From: an uncultured Erythrobacter sp.
Lineage (GTDB): Bacteria; Pseudomonadota; Alphaproteobacteria; Sphingomonadales; Sphingomonadaceae
Length of the DNA stretch: 64,000 nt
Direction of reading: 5' to 3'
Assembly: GCA_947502305.1 (NCBI GenBank)
Contig: CANMZA010000001.1
Span: 1,240,001 to 1,304,000, forward strand
In this document: positions 45,806-54,462 of the stretch, in pieces
Numbering within the stretch: the first letter of the stretch is position 1
Layout of the letters: every line of letters begins with the position of its first letter
The notes under the pieces: generated by a model
What the model was told of the DNA's origin: nothing
The model's input: only the letters and a program-made list of their open reading frames with translations
Database searches by the model: none
Translations under genes and position numbers: made by a program

Positions 45806-46559
45806 GCTTTAAAGCGTCTTCGGTTGGCGCAATCGCCCCCGGCGTGCCGACTTCAAACCACCTGCCAGTAAACGCGACGCCGTAAAGCCGCTCTTCCTCA
45901 ATCGCGCGGTTCCACAGGATGTTGGTCGAAAATTTGCCCTCTGGCGCATCGCGCAGCAGCCGTTTGGAAACGAGTTGAATGCCAGTGTAAATAAACGGCG
46001 CGATGCGTCCGGGACGCCGGCGCAGCAATTTGCCGTGCGGGTCCATGTAAAAATCGCCAAGCCCGTCAAAATTCGCCGCATGCGTGTGCCCGACCAGCAG
46101 CAGCAACGCATCCATCTTGTCCGGATCCCAAGCCGCCGACAAATCGTGAAACGCATCACGCGGCCCGTCGAGCCAGATATTGTCAGCGTTCAAACAAAAG
46201 AATGGATCGGGCAATTGCTCTTGCGCTTTGACCATCCCGCCGCCGGTTTCAAGCAATTCGCTGCGCTCGTCAGAGATCACGATTTCAGGCGCGGTCCGGC
46301 TGACGACATGCGCCTCCAACTGATCGGCGAGATAATGCACATTGATCACCGCCCGCGCGACACCGGCGTCCGACAACCGGTCCAGCGCGTGATCGACCAA
46401 GGGTTTTCCGGCAACGCGGACCAGTGGTTTTGGCGTAGTCGTCGACAGCGGGCGCATGCGTTTGCCCAGCCCAGCGGCCATGATCATTGCCGTATCGCTC
46501 GCAAGGTTTTGGGTCTGGTTTTGGGCTGGCTTTTGCCCCGCAGCTTGCTTGTCTGTCAC
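45798..46559 (-). CDS. murU: N-acetylmuramate-1-phosphate uridylyltransferase-like nucleotidyltransferase
   Basis: 253 residues. The nucleotidyltransferase signature AMIMAAGLGKRMRPLSTTTPKPLVRVAGKPL begins near residue 24, after a Gln/Ala-rich tail; CLNADNIWLDGP carries the metal-binding Asp. In Pseudomonas and Caulobacter, MurU makes UDP-MurNAc from recycled MurNAc-1-P. The pairing with AmgK immediately upstream (4-base overlap) is what supports this over a generic glucose-1-phosphate nucleotidyltransferase. Confidence 0.88.
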   Translation of the reverse strand: MTDKQAAGQKPAQNQTQNLASDTAMIMAAGLGKRMRPLSTTTPKPLVRVAGKPLVDHALDRLSDAGVARAVINVHYLADQLEAHVVSRTAPEIVISDERSELLETGGGMVKAQEQLPDPFFCLNADNIWLDGPRDAFHDLSAAWDPDKMDALLLLVGHTHAANFDGLGDFYMDPHGKLLRRRPGRIAPFIYTGIQLVSKRLLRDAPEGKFSTNILWNRAIEEERLYGVAFTGRWFEVGTPGAIAPTEDALKRG

Positions 46560-47572
46560 GCTATCGTCCCGCCGCCAGTTTGACGCAATTCACTGGGAAT
46601 ATTGGCCGCAAACCACTCAGCAACCGGCGCCAGAGCAGGATGCGCCAAATCACGCTCCATAGCCGCCCAAACGCGCGGTATCATGTCCAGATATCGCGGC
46701 TTCCCATCACGCTTATAAAGCCGCGTGAATATACCGACGATTTTGGCATTCCTTTGCGCGCCAAGCCGCGCGTAATCGGCCCGAAAATCGCCCGCTGTCC
46801 CGGTTTTTGCCAAGTAACGCGCGATCATCGCATCTTCTAATGCTGGTGAAACATCGCGCCGTGCATCCTGCAACAAGGATACCAAATCATAGGCGGGGTG
46901 GCCGACCAGAGCGTCTTGAAAGTCGATCAAACCCTGCGGCGCGCGCTGCTGCGGCGGCGCCAGTGGGTCGCCCAAAAGCATGATGTTTTCCGCATGATAA
47001 TCGCGCAAAACGGTCACTTGTTTTGAACCGCGCGCAATCATCGGAGCGAGCGCCGCATCCCATGCTGCGCGATACGTGCTTTCGTCGAGGTTGAGCCCCT
47101 GCGCCGGCGCGTACCATTCTATCAGCAGCGCCGTTTCGCGTTGATAGACGGCCATATCATAGGGCGCGAATGGTCCAGCGGGGCGGCTATGCAGCTGAGC
47201 CAGTGCATCAATCGCGCCTTCATAGGCGGCGCGTTCCCCTTGCGGGTTTGCATCAAGCCAATCGCGCATCCGGTCATCGCCGAAATCTTCAGTGAGCACC
47301 CAGCCCTGCGCCGCATCTTGCGCGTAAATTGCGGGCGCGCGCAGGCCATTTTCGGTCAGCCACGCGGCGACATTTAGAAAGGGTAGCGGATCTTCCTCCG
47401 GCGGAGGCGCATACATCAGCATCGCGGTTTGCGGGGATCCGCCAGCGCGCCGCAAACGGAAATATCGGCGGAACGAAGCATCACCGGGGATCGCCTCAAT
47501 CGCCGCCTCAGCCCAGCCAGCATTGGCAGTAAATTCGCGGAAGCCGTCTGGCAGATTGGGCGATGTGCTCAT
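46556..47572 (-). CDS. amgK: N-acetylmuramate/N-acetylglucosamine kinase, AmgK-like
   Basis: About 338 residues from the ATG at 47572, which overlaps the tsaE stop by 4 bases; the frame is open to 47590. The aminoglycoside-phosphotransferase fold is clear: FRRYFRLR, VLTEDFGDDRMRDWL, the catalytic-loop VLRDYHAENIMLLG, and the metal Asp in GLIDFQDALVGHPAYDLVSLLQDARRDV. AmgK phosphorylates MurNAc or GlcNAc at the anomeric carbon for cell-wall recycling. It should not be read as aminoglycoside resistance. Confidence 0.88.
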   Translation of the reverse strand: MSTSPNLPDGFREFTANAGWAEAAIEAIPGDASFRRYFRLRRAGGSPQTAMLMYAPPPEEDPLPFLNVAAWLTENGLRAPAIYAQDAAQGWVLTEDFGDDRMRDWLDANPQGERAAYEGAIDALAQLHSRPAGPFAPYDMAVYQRETALLIEWYAPAQGLNLDESTYRAAWDAALAPMIARGSKQVTVLRDYHAENIMLLGDPLAPPQQRAPQGLIDFQDALVGHPAYDLVSLLQDARRDVSPALEDAMIARYLAKTGTAGDFRADYARLGAQRNAKIVGIFTRLYKRDGKPRYLDMIPRVWAAMERDLAHPALAPVAEWFAANIPSELRQTGGGTIA

Positions 47573-48036
47573 GGCGTCCGCTCTAGCCAATCCGCGCCCG
47601 GTTCCACAATCGCAATACGCCCGTCATCCTCACCTTTCGGCGCATTTTCGAGGCGAATGGTCAAGCACCCGGCTTCATGGGTAAATCCGCCCGCATGATC
47701 GGGCCATTCGACAATCATCGCGCCCTCTTCGCGGTAATCCTCTAGCCCCAATTCCAGCGCCTCTTGCGGGGATTTAAGTCGGTAGAAATCAGCGTGAACA
47801 ATGGGAAGGCGCATTGCGGGCGTATCGTATGTTTCGATGATCGTAAAAGTCGGCGATGGCACTTCGCCTGTATAGCCAAGAGCGGCAATAATCGCTCGCG
47901 CCAAAGTGGTCTTTCCCGCGCCCAGACCGCCCTCCAACGCAATCACATCGCCCGCTTTGAGCAAGGGCGCAATCGCCGCGCCGAAAGCGCTCATCGCCGC
48001 CAAGTCTTGCAATTGCCGCCGCGCCCCGCCGGTCAT
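47569..48036 (-). CDS. tsaE: tRNA threonylcarbamoyladenosine biosynthesis ATPase TsaE
   Basis: 155 residues with the Walker A EGGLGAGKTTLAR at about 35-47, then VPSPTFTIIETY (switch region) and the C-terminal half VHADFYRL with EWPDHAGG. TsaE works with TsaB and TsaD in forming t6A37 on tRNAs that read ANN codons. It lies 13 bases after divL and is coupled to amgK. Confidence 0.95.
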   Translation of the reverse strand: MTGGARRQLQDLAAMSAFGAAIAPLLKAGDVIALEGGLGAGKTTLARAIIAALGYTGEVPSPTFTIIETYDTPAMRLPIVHADFYRLKSPQEALELGLEDYREEGAMIVEWPDHAGGFTHEAGCLTIRLENAPKGEDDGRIAIVEPGADWLERTP

Positions 48037-48049
48037 GGATTGGCACCCA

Positions 48050-50437
48050 TCATAGCAGCGTAATTGCCGCGACCGTGCCGACGCCCTTTTCGCTGGCGAT
48101 CTCTAGCGACCCGCCATGCGCCTCAACCAATTGCCGCGCCAACCGAATACCTAGGCCGGAGCCTTCTTTGTCCTTGTCGCTCATCACACTCACATCACCA
48201 GCGCCAGCACCAGCACCAGCACCAGTATTCAGCGTCCCTTCTGCGCGCGCCAGTTCATCTGGTGTCATCCCGCCGCCATTGTCGGTGATGATGATCATCG
48301 CGCGCCAATCATCACCATCGGCGGGTTTTGGTATCTCAATCACGATCTTACCATCGGGCGGTGTGCCAGCGATTGCATTGTCGAGCAAATTGCCCACCGC
48401 ACGGCCCAATTGCCGCGGATCGGCATCGACGATACGACCGCGTTTGCCTTTCAAATCCAGGCCCAAGCCAGCATCAATGATCACCTGTTCGCGTTCACGG
48501 ACCATGGCGGTCAAGAATGGCAGCAGGTCGATCTCCTGCTTCTCAATCGGCAACAAACCCGCCTCGCTCTGCGACAGGTCGAGGACATTTTCCACCTGAT
48601 CGGTTAGCCGCGCAACCGATGTCAGAATGGCGTCGACATATTCGCCGGCCTGATCATTCATCTCGCCCGCCGCGCCGCTTTTGAGCAATTCTGCAAAACC
48701 GCCAATTGTCGTGAGCGGCGTGCGGAATTCATAGGACATATTGGCAAGGAAACTGGCCTTAACCGCATCCGCTTCCTCCAACGCGACAGCCCGTTCGCGC
48801 AGCGCTTTTTCCGCCTTTTGAGAATCGGTAATATCGAGCACCGTCAGCAAGCCGTTCCCATCCGGCAAGGGCACCCCGGCGAAGCGCAATGTGCGCCCAT
48901 CGGCGAGCTGAACCCGTCCCTCTTTCTCTTTGCGATCCAAAGTCGCCGCGCGGACAACCGCGCCGATTTGTTCCGCCTGCTCCGGCTCCGTCAAATTCTG
49001 CGCAATCGCCGCCAGCAATTCTTCTGCGCTGGGGTGGGTGTCGAGGAAATCACCGCTTAGCCCCCATGTCCCAGCAAAACTGCGGTTCCACAATTGCACC
49101 GACCCGTCGGGCGCAAAAATCGCCAAGGCTTCGAACAGGCTGTCCAAAGTTGCCGTTCTGGTGCGCAGCAAAGTGTCGCGCGTCGCCGACAAGGCAAGTT
49201 GCTCCGTGCGGTCTTCTGCGAACATGACAAGCCCGCCATCCGGCATCGGCTGCGCCACAATCCGCAAATGTGTTCCGCCCGATAGCGGCCAGTTTTCTTC
49301 TTTCGTTTCCGCGCTGTCGAACCATGCGCGATGTTCTTGCCGCCATTCGGGGAAATCGCGCACTTCTGGGGTGCTGCCATGGTCGCGCGCATCGGCCAGA
49401 AAGCGGCCAAAGGCGATGCCGCTTTGCGCGATGTCATTGGTCAGGCCGAATTGGCGGCGGAACGGACGGTTCGCAAATGTCAGGATTTCATCAGAGCTAA
49501 ACTGCGCCACTCCGATCGACAATTGATCAAGCATCGCCCGCTGAGCATCGCGGAACGCTCTGAATTCGCGCATCACTTGCTGTTGTTCTTCGATATCGAT
49601 GGCGTATCCCGCGACACCGTCTGAGCCCAAGGGCAGATCGGTGACACGCAAACTGCGCCGCTCGCCATCAATCGTCACGGCGTCGGTGCGCAAAATTTCG
49701 GCCTGTTTCGTCAGGGCATCACGGGCGATTTCCGCGGGCGATTTGCCGCCATCGGCCTCTAGCAATTCGATCTGATCCTCGATCACTTGCGGAAGGCTGT
49801 CCGCCCCCACCGCCTGAACATAGGCGTGATTGACCAACCTCAACCGCATATCTGCGTCGCGGAACCACATCGGCATCGGCGCGGCTTCGATCAGGCCAAT
49901 CAAAGCTGAGAAATCCGCTTCCGCCCGGCCAGCTGTATCGCGTAAACTCGTCAATTCCACTTCGCTATCGGTGAAATCGAACACCCAGATAATCGCCGCG
50001 CCGCCCGGTGACACTTGCGGATCCGCCAGCGATCCCTGCAGCGCAAGGCTACGCTGCGATCCCGGCGGGGTGAGCACCATTTGAAACGGCGCCGCGCTCT
50101 TTTGCGTGACTTGCACCTTCGCAGACAATTCTTCGACTTGGGCTTTGGACAGCGCCTCACCATCGGTGCCGGTCAATTCGCTCAGGTAACTGGGCACTTG
50201 CGTCAAACCCAACCACCGCGCCAGCCGCTCTGGCGCTTCGATCCGGCCATCGACCCTGACCAGCAGCGGGATCGCGGGCGCCGCGTCGAGCATATGCTGC
50301 ATCCGTTTGAGCGACGTTTTGAGCGCTTTGCTGCGCCGGGTCTTGGCATTGGCGCGCAGCACCGCAATCGCGGCCGCAATCGTCCACCCTGCCAAAAGCA
50401 GCGCGATTCCAATCAAAGCGAGCGGCGAAAATTCCAT
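48050..50437 (-). CDS. divL: DivL-like PAS sensor kinase with Tyr at the phospho-acceptor site
   Basis: 795 residues. There is one N-terminal membrane helix (about 5-28), then several PAS-like regions (about 45-160, 170-285, 295-410, 425-535), a dimerisation helix pair and an ATPase domain. The H-box reads NMSYEFRTPLTTIGGF, with Tyr569 where histidine kinases have His. The N-box LLDNAIAGTP, G1 DNGGGMTP and G2 GSGLGIRLARQLVEAHGG are kept. This is the Caulobacter DivL arrangement, and so is the position before tsaE. In Caulobacter, DivL relays DivK status to CckA and so to CtrA. The ATP lid carries a (GA) repeat. The frame has a GTG at 50440 just before the ATG; GGAGG is close to both. Confidence 0.88.
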   Translation of the reverse strand: MEFSPLALIGIALLLAGWTIAAAIAVLRANAKTRRSKALKTSLKRMQHMLDAAPAIPLLVRVDGRIEAPERLARWLGLTQVPSYLSELTGTDGEALSKAQVEELSAKVQVTQKSAAPFQMVLTPPGSQRSLALQGSLADPQVSPGGAAIIWVFDFTDSEVELTSLRDTAGRAEADFSALIGLIEAAPMPMWFRDADMRLRLVNHAYVQAVGADSLPQVIEDQIELLEADGGKSPAEIARDALTKQAEILRTDAVTIDGERRSLRVTDLPLGSDGVAGYAIDIEEQQQVMREFRAFRDAQRAMLDQLSIGVAQFSSDEILTFANRPFRRQFGLTNDIAQSGIAFGRFLADARDHGSTPEVRDFPEWRQEHRAWFDSAETKEENWPLSGGTHLRIVAQPMPDGGLVMFAEDRTEQLALSATRDTLLRTRTATLDSLFEALAIFAPDGSVQLWNRSFAGTWGLSGDFLDTHPSAEELLAAIAQNLTEPEQAEQIGAVVRAATLDRKEKEGRVQLADGRTLRFAGVPLPDGNGLLTVLDITDSQKAEKALRERAVALEEADAVKASFLANMSYEFRTPLTTIGGFAELLKSGAAGEMNDQAGEYVDAILTSVARLTDQVENVLDLSQSEAGLLPIEKQEIDLLPFLTAMVREREQVIIDAGLGLDLKGKRGRIVDADPRQLGRAVGNLLDNAIAGTPPDGKIVIEIPKPADGDDWRAMIIITDNGGGMTPDELARAEGTLNTGAGAGAGAGDVSVMSDKDKEGSGLGIRLARQLVEAHGGSLEIASEKGVGTVAAITLL

Positions 50438-50510
50438 CACCTCCAGCTATGCGGCACAGGCGCGCCTTGCAACCGCCTAACGCCGCGTTTCACAGACTTA
50501 GACGGCAAAA

Positions 50511-50540
50511 GCCCCCGCAATCTGGTTAGATTGCGGGGGC
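50511..50540 (-). terminator. Intrinsic terminator of ahcY
   Basis: A perfect 12-bp stem (GCCCCCGCAATC and its complement) with a 6-base loop; on the minus strand it is followed by TTTT. It separates ahcY from divL. Confidence 0.88.
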
Positions 50541-50553
50541 TCTATGCATTGCT

Positions 50554-50628
50554 GCGTATTTTGGCCCCGCGTATTTTGGCCCCGCGTATTTTAGCCCCGC
50601 GTATTTTAGCCCAGCGTATCTAAGCCGA
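50554..50628. repeat. Five tandem 15-bp repeats between ahcY and divL
   Basis: The unit is GCGTATTTTGGCCCC. Units 1 and 2 are identical, unit 3 has one change, unit 4 two and unit 5 several, giving a gradient of decay towards the ahcY stop codon 15 bases away. Confidence 0.9.
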
Positions 50629-50642
50629 GCGTTGCGGAGTTC

Positions 50643-52073
50643 TTAGTAACGGTAATGGTCCGGTTTGAACGGGCCGTCCGCTGGCACACCGATATAATCG
50701 GCCTGCTTCTGGCTCAGCTTGCTCAGTTCCACACCCAATTTTTCAAGGTGCAGCGCCGCCACTTTCTCATCGAGATGTTTCGGCAGGACATAGACGTCGT
50801 TCTTATATTCATCCGCCTTGGTGAACAATTCGATCTGCGCCAGCGTTTGGTTGGTGAAACTTGCGCTCATCACAAAGCTGGGGTGACCGGTTGCACAGCC
50901 AAGATTGACCAAGCGGCCTTTCGCAAGGATCAGCAAAGAATTGCCGTCAGGCTTGGTCACCATATCGGTGCCCTCTTTGATTTCCTTCCACTCATAATTG
51001 TCGAGCGAGGAGATCTGAATTTCGCTGTCGAAGTGGCCGATATTGCACACGATCGCCATGTTTTTCATCGCCATCATATGTTCGCCGGTGATCACGTCTT
51101 CATTGCCGGTTGCGGTCACAAAGATATCGGCGCGTTTTGCGCCTTCTTCCATCGACACAACTTCAAATCCGTCCATCGCAGCTTGCAACGCGCAAATCGG
51201 ATCGATTTCGGTGACCATCACCCGCGCCCCGCCATCGCGCAGCGAAGCGGCAGACCCCTTGCCCACATCGCCGTAACCCGCGACGCAGGCAACTTTACCC
51301 GCGAGCATCACGTCGGTCGCACGGCGGATCGCATCGACCAGCGATTCCTTACAACCATACAAATTGTCGAACTTCGATTTGGTGACGCTGTCATTCACAT
51401 TGATCGCAGGGAAAGGCAGCTTGCCCTGCTTTGCGATTTGATAGAGCCGCATCACGCCGGTCGTTGTTTCTTCCGACACGCCTTTGATGTTCTTCACCGA
51501 CTTGGTCAGATAACCCGGCTTGGCCGCGACATAGGCTTTGAGCGCGCGCTGGAATTCAATCTCTTCCGCATTCGCAGGAGCTGGCAATTCTTCGCCCGCT
51601 TCGATCCGTGCGCCCCACAATGCAAACATCGTCGCATCGCCGCCATCATCCAGGATGATGTTCGCGGTGAGGTCAGGATCGCTGTCGGTCGACCAATCGA
51701 AAATACGGCCCACATAATCCCAATAATCGGCCAGCGTTTCGCCCTTGATTGCGAACACAGGAATACCCTGATCCGCAATTGCAGCGGCGGCGTGATCTTG
51801 GGTGGAGAAAATGTTGCAGGTCGCCCAGCGGACTTCTGCGCCCAATGCGACCAGAGTTTCGATCAAGACAGCAGTCTGGATCGTCATGTGCAGCGAACCG
51901 GTGATTCGCGCGCCTTTCAGCGGCTGCGCCTCGCCATATTCTTCGCGCAGCGCCATCAGGCCCGGCATCTCAATTTCGGCGATATGAATTTCGTCATGGC
52001 CATATTGCGCCAGCGAAATGTCGCGGATGATGTGCTCTTGAGTGGGCGCTTTACCCGACGCTTGGGTCACCAT
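50643..52073 (-). CDS. ahcY: Adenosylhomocysteinase
   Basis: 476 residues, the length of proteobacterial SAH hydrolase. The enzyme cleaves S-adenosylhomocysteine to adenosine and homocysteine using tightly bound NAD. Visible are [12 protein letters not shown], the Rossmann motif [12 protein letters not shown] near residue 270, [12 protein letters not shown], and the C-terminal [25 protein letters not shown] with the conserved Lys/Tyr tail. An inverted repeat 75 bases upstream may bind a regulator. It is a single gene bounded downstream by a strong terminator. Confidence 0.98.
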   Translation of the reverse strand: MVTQASGKAPTQEHIIRDISLAQYGHDEIHIAEIEMPGLMALREEYGEAQPLKGARITGSLHMTIQTAVLIETLVALGAEVRWATCNIFSTQDHAAAAIADQGIPVFAIKGETLADYWDYVGRIFDWSTDSDPDLTANIILDDGGDATMFALWGARIEAGEELPAPANAEEIEFQRALKAYVAAKPGYLTKSVKNIKGVSEETTTGVMRLYQIAKQGKLPFPAINVNDSVTKSKFDNLYGCKESLVDAIRRATDVMLAGKVACVAGYGDVGKGSAASLRDGGARVMVTEIDPICALQAAMDGFEVVSMEEGAKRADIFVTATGNEDVITGEHMMAMKNMAIVCNIGHFDSEIQISSLDNYEWKEIKEGTDMVTKPDGNSLLILAKGRLVNLGCATGHPSFVMSASFTNQTLAQIELFTKADEYKNDVYVLPKHLDEKVAALHLEKLGVELSKLSQKQADYIGVPADGPFKPDHYRY

Positions 52074-52147
52074 TGATTGTCTCCGTCTAGGAAAATTGGG
52101 GGAAATAATATTACCCGCCCCCTAGCGGTCTCGCTGGCGACAATCAA

Positions 52148-52167
52148 ATATAAACTTTTCTTTATAT
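52148..52167. promoter_or_regulatory. Candidate SahR-type operator upstream of ahcY
   Basis: A perfect inverted repeat, ATATAAA-N6-TTTATAT, lies in the ahcY leader. From memory it resembles the sites of SahR, the ArsR-family regulator of the SAM cycle in Proteobacteria. No sahR gene is in the window. Confidence 0.5.
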
Positions 52168-52238
52168 CTCTATATCAGGCAATATTCCTGCTGAGATTGA
52201 CGCCCAGACTGCTGCCCGGACTTGCGCCCAACCTGATA

Positions 52239-53045
52239 CTAGCCCCTTAGCCAATTGGGCACGGGCGCGCCTTCGCTTTGCGGCGCCTCCACGCTTTGAT
52301 TACGAACCGGCTCTTGAGCGACAAATGGCGATGCGGTCTTTGCCCGGTTCTGATGCACATTGCCGTTCAAGCTCGGCGCATCGCTCTCTGGCGTAGCGGC
52401 GGCTTCTGGCTCTGCTTGCGTCCATTGCGGGGTGATTGTCGGGCGCGGCAGAGCGGAGGCTGAGCGAGGCAATTTGCCTTCCAGCAACCGCGCCGCTGTC
52501 GCTGCCAATGCTGCGCGGTCTTGGCTCATGGCCAATTCCAACGTCGCCTCTTTTAAATCAAGGCACCCCATTGTCGGATGTCCGTCGCCATATTGATTGG
52601 CGAGCGAAACACCGATCCGATCAAGCGCGCGGTGGCTGCCTTCTTCGCCATAGGCGGCAACCATCGCCCCCGTCAGCTGACTATGCGCATCCTCCAGATT
52701 TTGCTGATGCGCGCGGGCGAACATGTCATATTCACTGCGAAAATCATGCGCACCGCCGCGGCATCTCAGCGATGTCACCATGAGCATAATATTGAGGCTG
52801 CGGATGGCCTGCGCATGGCTGAGGTTCGGGGTAGTTGGAATGGCAACCGGCGCTTGAACCGGCGTCTGCACTGGGGCCGCAGCGGGTCTTGAAAACTCAG
52901 ATGATGCGGCAATGTGGGGCCGCAAGTCGGCGCTCATCTGTGTTTGTGCCGCGGCCGGCCCTGCCGTGATCGCCGTAATCGCTGTGCCTGCCGCCAAAAA
53001 TGCGCCTACCATCAATCCGGCGCTCAATCCTGCTTTTACCCGCAT
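52239..53045 (-). CDS. Hypothetical exported protein
   Basis: 268 residues from the ATG at 53045, preceded by GGAG seven bases upstream; a frame start at 53066 adds MGERRNS. The signal peptide ends near AGPAAA-QT. A Pro/Val/Ala-rich linker (VQTPVQAPVAIP) leads to a helical domain LSHAQAIRSLNIMLMVTSLRCRGGAHDFRSEYDMFARAHQQNL with two Cys (the second in GCLDLKEA), then a disordered tail ending PNWLRG. I do not recognise the family. It is divergent from the peroxiredoxin gene. Confidence 0.75.
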   Translation of the reverse strand: MRVKAGLSAGLMVGAFLAAGTAITAITAGPAAAQTQMSADLRPHIAASSEFSRPAAAPVQTPVQAPVAIPTTPNLSHAQAIRSLNIMLMVTSLRCRGGAHDFRSEYDMFARAHQQNLEDAHSQLTGAMVAAYGEEGSHRALDRIGVSLANQYGDGHPTMGCLDLKEATLELAMSQDRAALAATAARLLEGKLPRSASALPRPTITPQWTQAEPEAAATPESDAPSLNGNVHQNRAKTASPFVAQEPVRNQSVEAPQSEGAPVPNWLRG

Positions 53046-53309
53046 GCTGTTTCTCCGCTCACCCATCTCTCGTGCCGGGCAAGCTAGGCTGGCATGTTTA
53101 CGCTTTCTTCAAGGCGCACAGTAAAGCGCCCTTTACCGCGTTTCGCTGCGGATTAAGGGGGGATGCGAAAAATTTACGCCATATTTCTCTAACGGCGGCG
53201 CGCTCTTTGCCGTTGCCGCAGAGGCGCGCGGCACTATATTGATCAGTGAAGCGCCGGGCTGTTTTCAGACCCTATGCCCGGCGTAAGCAGATTTAGAACG
53301 GAGCACATG

Positions 53310-53789
53310 ATGACAATCTCAGTAGGCGACAAACTTCCCGACGTGGCGTTGGTAAAGGCCACCGCAGAAGGCCCGCAGCAAGTCCAAGCCAGCGAATATT
53401 TCGCCGGTAAAAAGGTCGCGCTGTTCTCCGTCCCCGGCGCTTTCACGCCGACTTGCTCGGCAAAACATCTGCCCGGTTTTGTCGAAAAGGCCGCCGATCT
53501 AAAAGCCAAAGGCGTCGACGAAATCGTTGGCACAGCGGTGAATGATGCCTTTGTTATGGGCGCATGGAATTCATCCGCCGGATCAGACGACATCACGATG
53601 CTTGCCGATGGCAATGCCGATTTCGCCGAGGCCGTTGGCCTGACGATGGATGGTTCCGGTTTTGGCATGGGCAAACGCGGCCAGCGTTTCTCAATGGTGA
53701 TCAATGACGGCGTGGTCGAACAATTGAATGTCGAGGCACCCGGCGATTTCAAAGTCTCCAGCGCGGAGCATATGCTGGATCAGATGTAA
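53310..53789 (+). CDS. Peroxiredoxin (Prx5 / glutaredoxin-type)
   Basis: 159 residues, a 1-Cys/atypical 2-Cys peroxiredoxin. The peroxidatic motif is VPGAFTPTCSAKHLPGF with Cys49. The later block GVDEIVGTAVNDAFVMGAW and FGKR-type segment GMGKRGQRFSMVI match the Prx5 group. It reduces hydroperoxides with thiol donors. Two ATGs in a row occur at 53307 and 53310; CGGAG gives six-base spacing for the second. A bidirectional terminator follows. Confidence 0.93.
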   Translation: MTISVGDKLPDVALVKATAEGPQQVQASEYFAGKKVALFSVPGAFTPTCSAKHLPGFVEKAADLKAKGVDEIVGTAVNDAFVMGAWNSSAGSDDITMLADGNADFAEAVGLTMDGSGFGMGKRGQRFSMVINDGVVEQLNVEAPGDFKVSSAEHMLDQM

Positions 53790-53810
53790 TCTGTTTCTGA
53801 TTTGAAATGA

Positions 53811-53841
53811 AAAAGGGCGCCCGATTGCGGCGCCCTTTTTT
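53811..53841. terminator. Bidirectional terminator between convergent genes
   Basis: The stem GGGCGCC / GGCGCCC with a 7-base loop is flanked by A4 on the left and T6 on the right, so it can act on both strands. Confidence 0.88.
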
Positions 53842-53874
53842 GTGTGCGTTTTTGTGTTCGTTGTAAGTGCGGTT

Positions 53875-54417
53875 TCAGCCGGATCGCGCATAGGCCTCCG
53901 CAACCCAAGCCTTCACCTCATCATCAAAATCCGCTGGCGCCTCCAACCGGACGCGGTGCGAACACATTGCATTATACGCCTCCAGCCGCCCAGATGGATC
54001 ATCACCTTTTAGCGCCAGCCCCAAATCCACGCGCGTTTTGGTCGCTGGGCTTACGAGCGCAAATTGTTTCGCCCGGCGCAGGCTGACGCTGGTCTTTTTC
54101 GGGGCGACCTCAACATCGCCGCCCAAGGATTGGGCAAAATCGAGAATTGCGTCATAAATTGGCCGCAGCGCAGCTTTTGGCCCGGAATATTGATCCGCGA
54201 CCGGGTCAGCGGGCGCGTCGGTTTTCAGCGCCTCTGCCGCGATCAGATTGGCGAAACCGTGGCTGACCCCATGATCGCCCTTTAGCATGGCCAAGATCTT
54301 GCCGTGTTTATCGAGTCCCGACGCCGCGATCAGCGTCAGCCAATCCGCCATCGGTTTACCGGTTTTTTCCGGCACATTGGCCAGCATCGTCGCAAGCTGT
54401 TTGTCCACTACCGACAT
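53875..54417 (-). CDS. DUF4287/DUF5655 domain protein
   Basis: 180 residues. The N-terminal half (LANVPEKTGKPMADWLTLIAASGLDKHGKILAMLKGDHGVSHGFANLIA) is the DUF4287 pattern. The second half (PIYDAILDFAQSLGGDVEVAPKKTSVSLRRAKQFALVSPATKTRVDLGL) matches DUF5655. Both are of unknown function and often fused. There is no signal peptide. It ends 33 bases from the shared terminator. Confidence 0.85.
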   Translation of the reverse strand: MSVVDKQLATMLANVPEKTGKPMADWLTLIAASGLDKHGKILAMLKGDHGVSHGFANLIAAEALKTDAPADPVADQYSGPKAALRPIYDAILDFAQSLGGDVEVAPKKTSVSLRRAKQFALVSPATKTRVDLGLALKGDDPSGRLEAYNAMCSHRVRLEAPADFDDEVKAWVAEAYARSG

Positions 54418-54462
54418 TGTTCTCTCCCTCTGCCTGACAAAGTACCAAGAGAGCGAGCGTGA

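Noticed and set aside
46556..47572. Reading the phosphotransferase gene as aminoglycoside resistance
   Set aside because: The adjacent murU and the divL/addAB context identify the AmgK cell-wall recycling type.
50554..50628. CRISPR array
   Set aside because: Units are 15 bases, directly adjacent and without spacers; no cas genes in the window.
52074..52238. SAH or SAM riboswitch in the ahcY leader
   Set aside because: I could not fit a known riboswitch structure; the leader is explained better by a short protein-binding palindrome.
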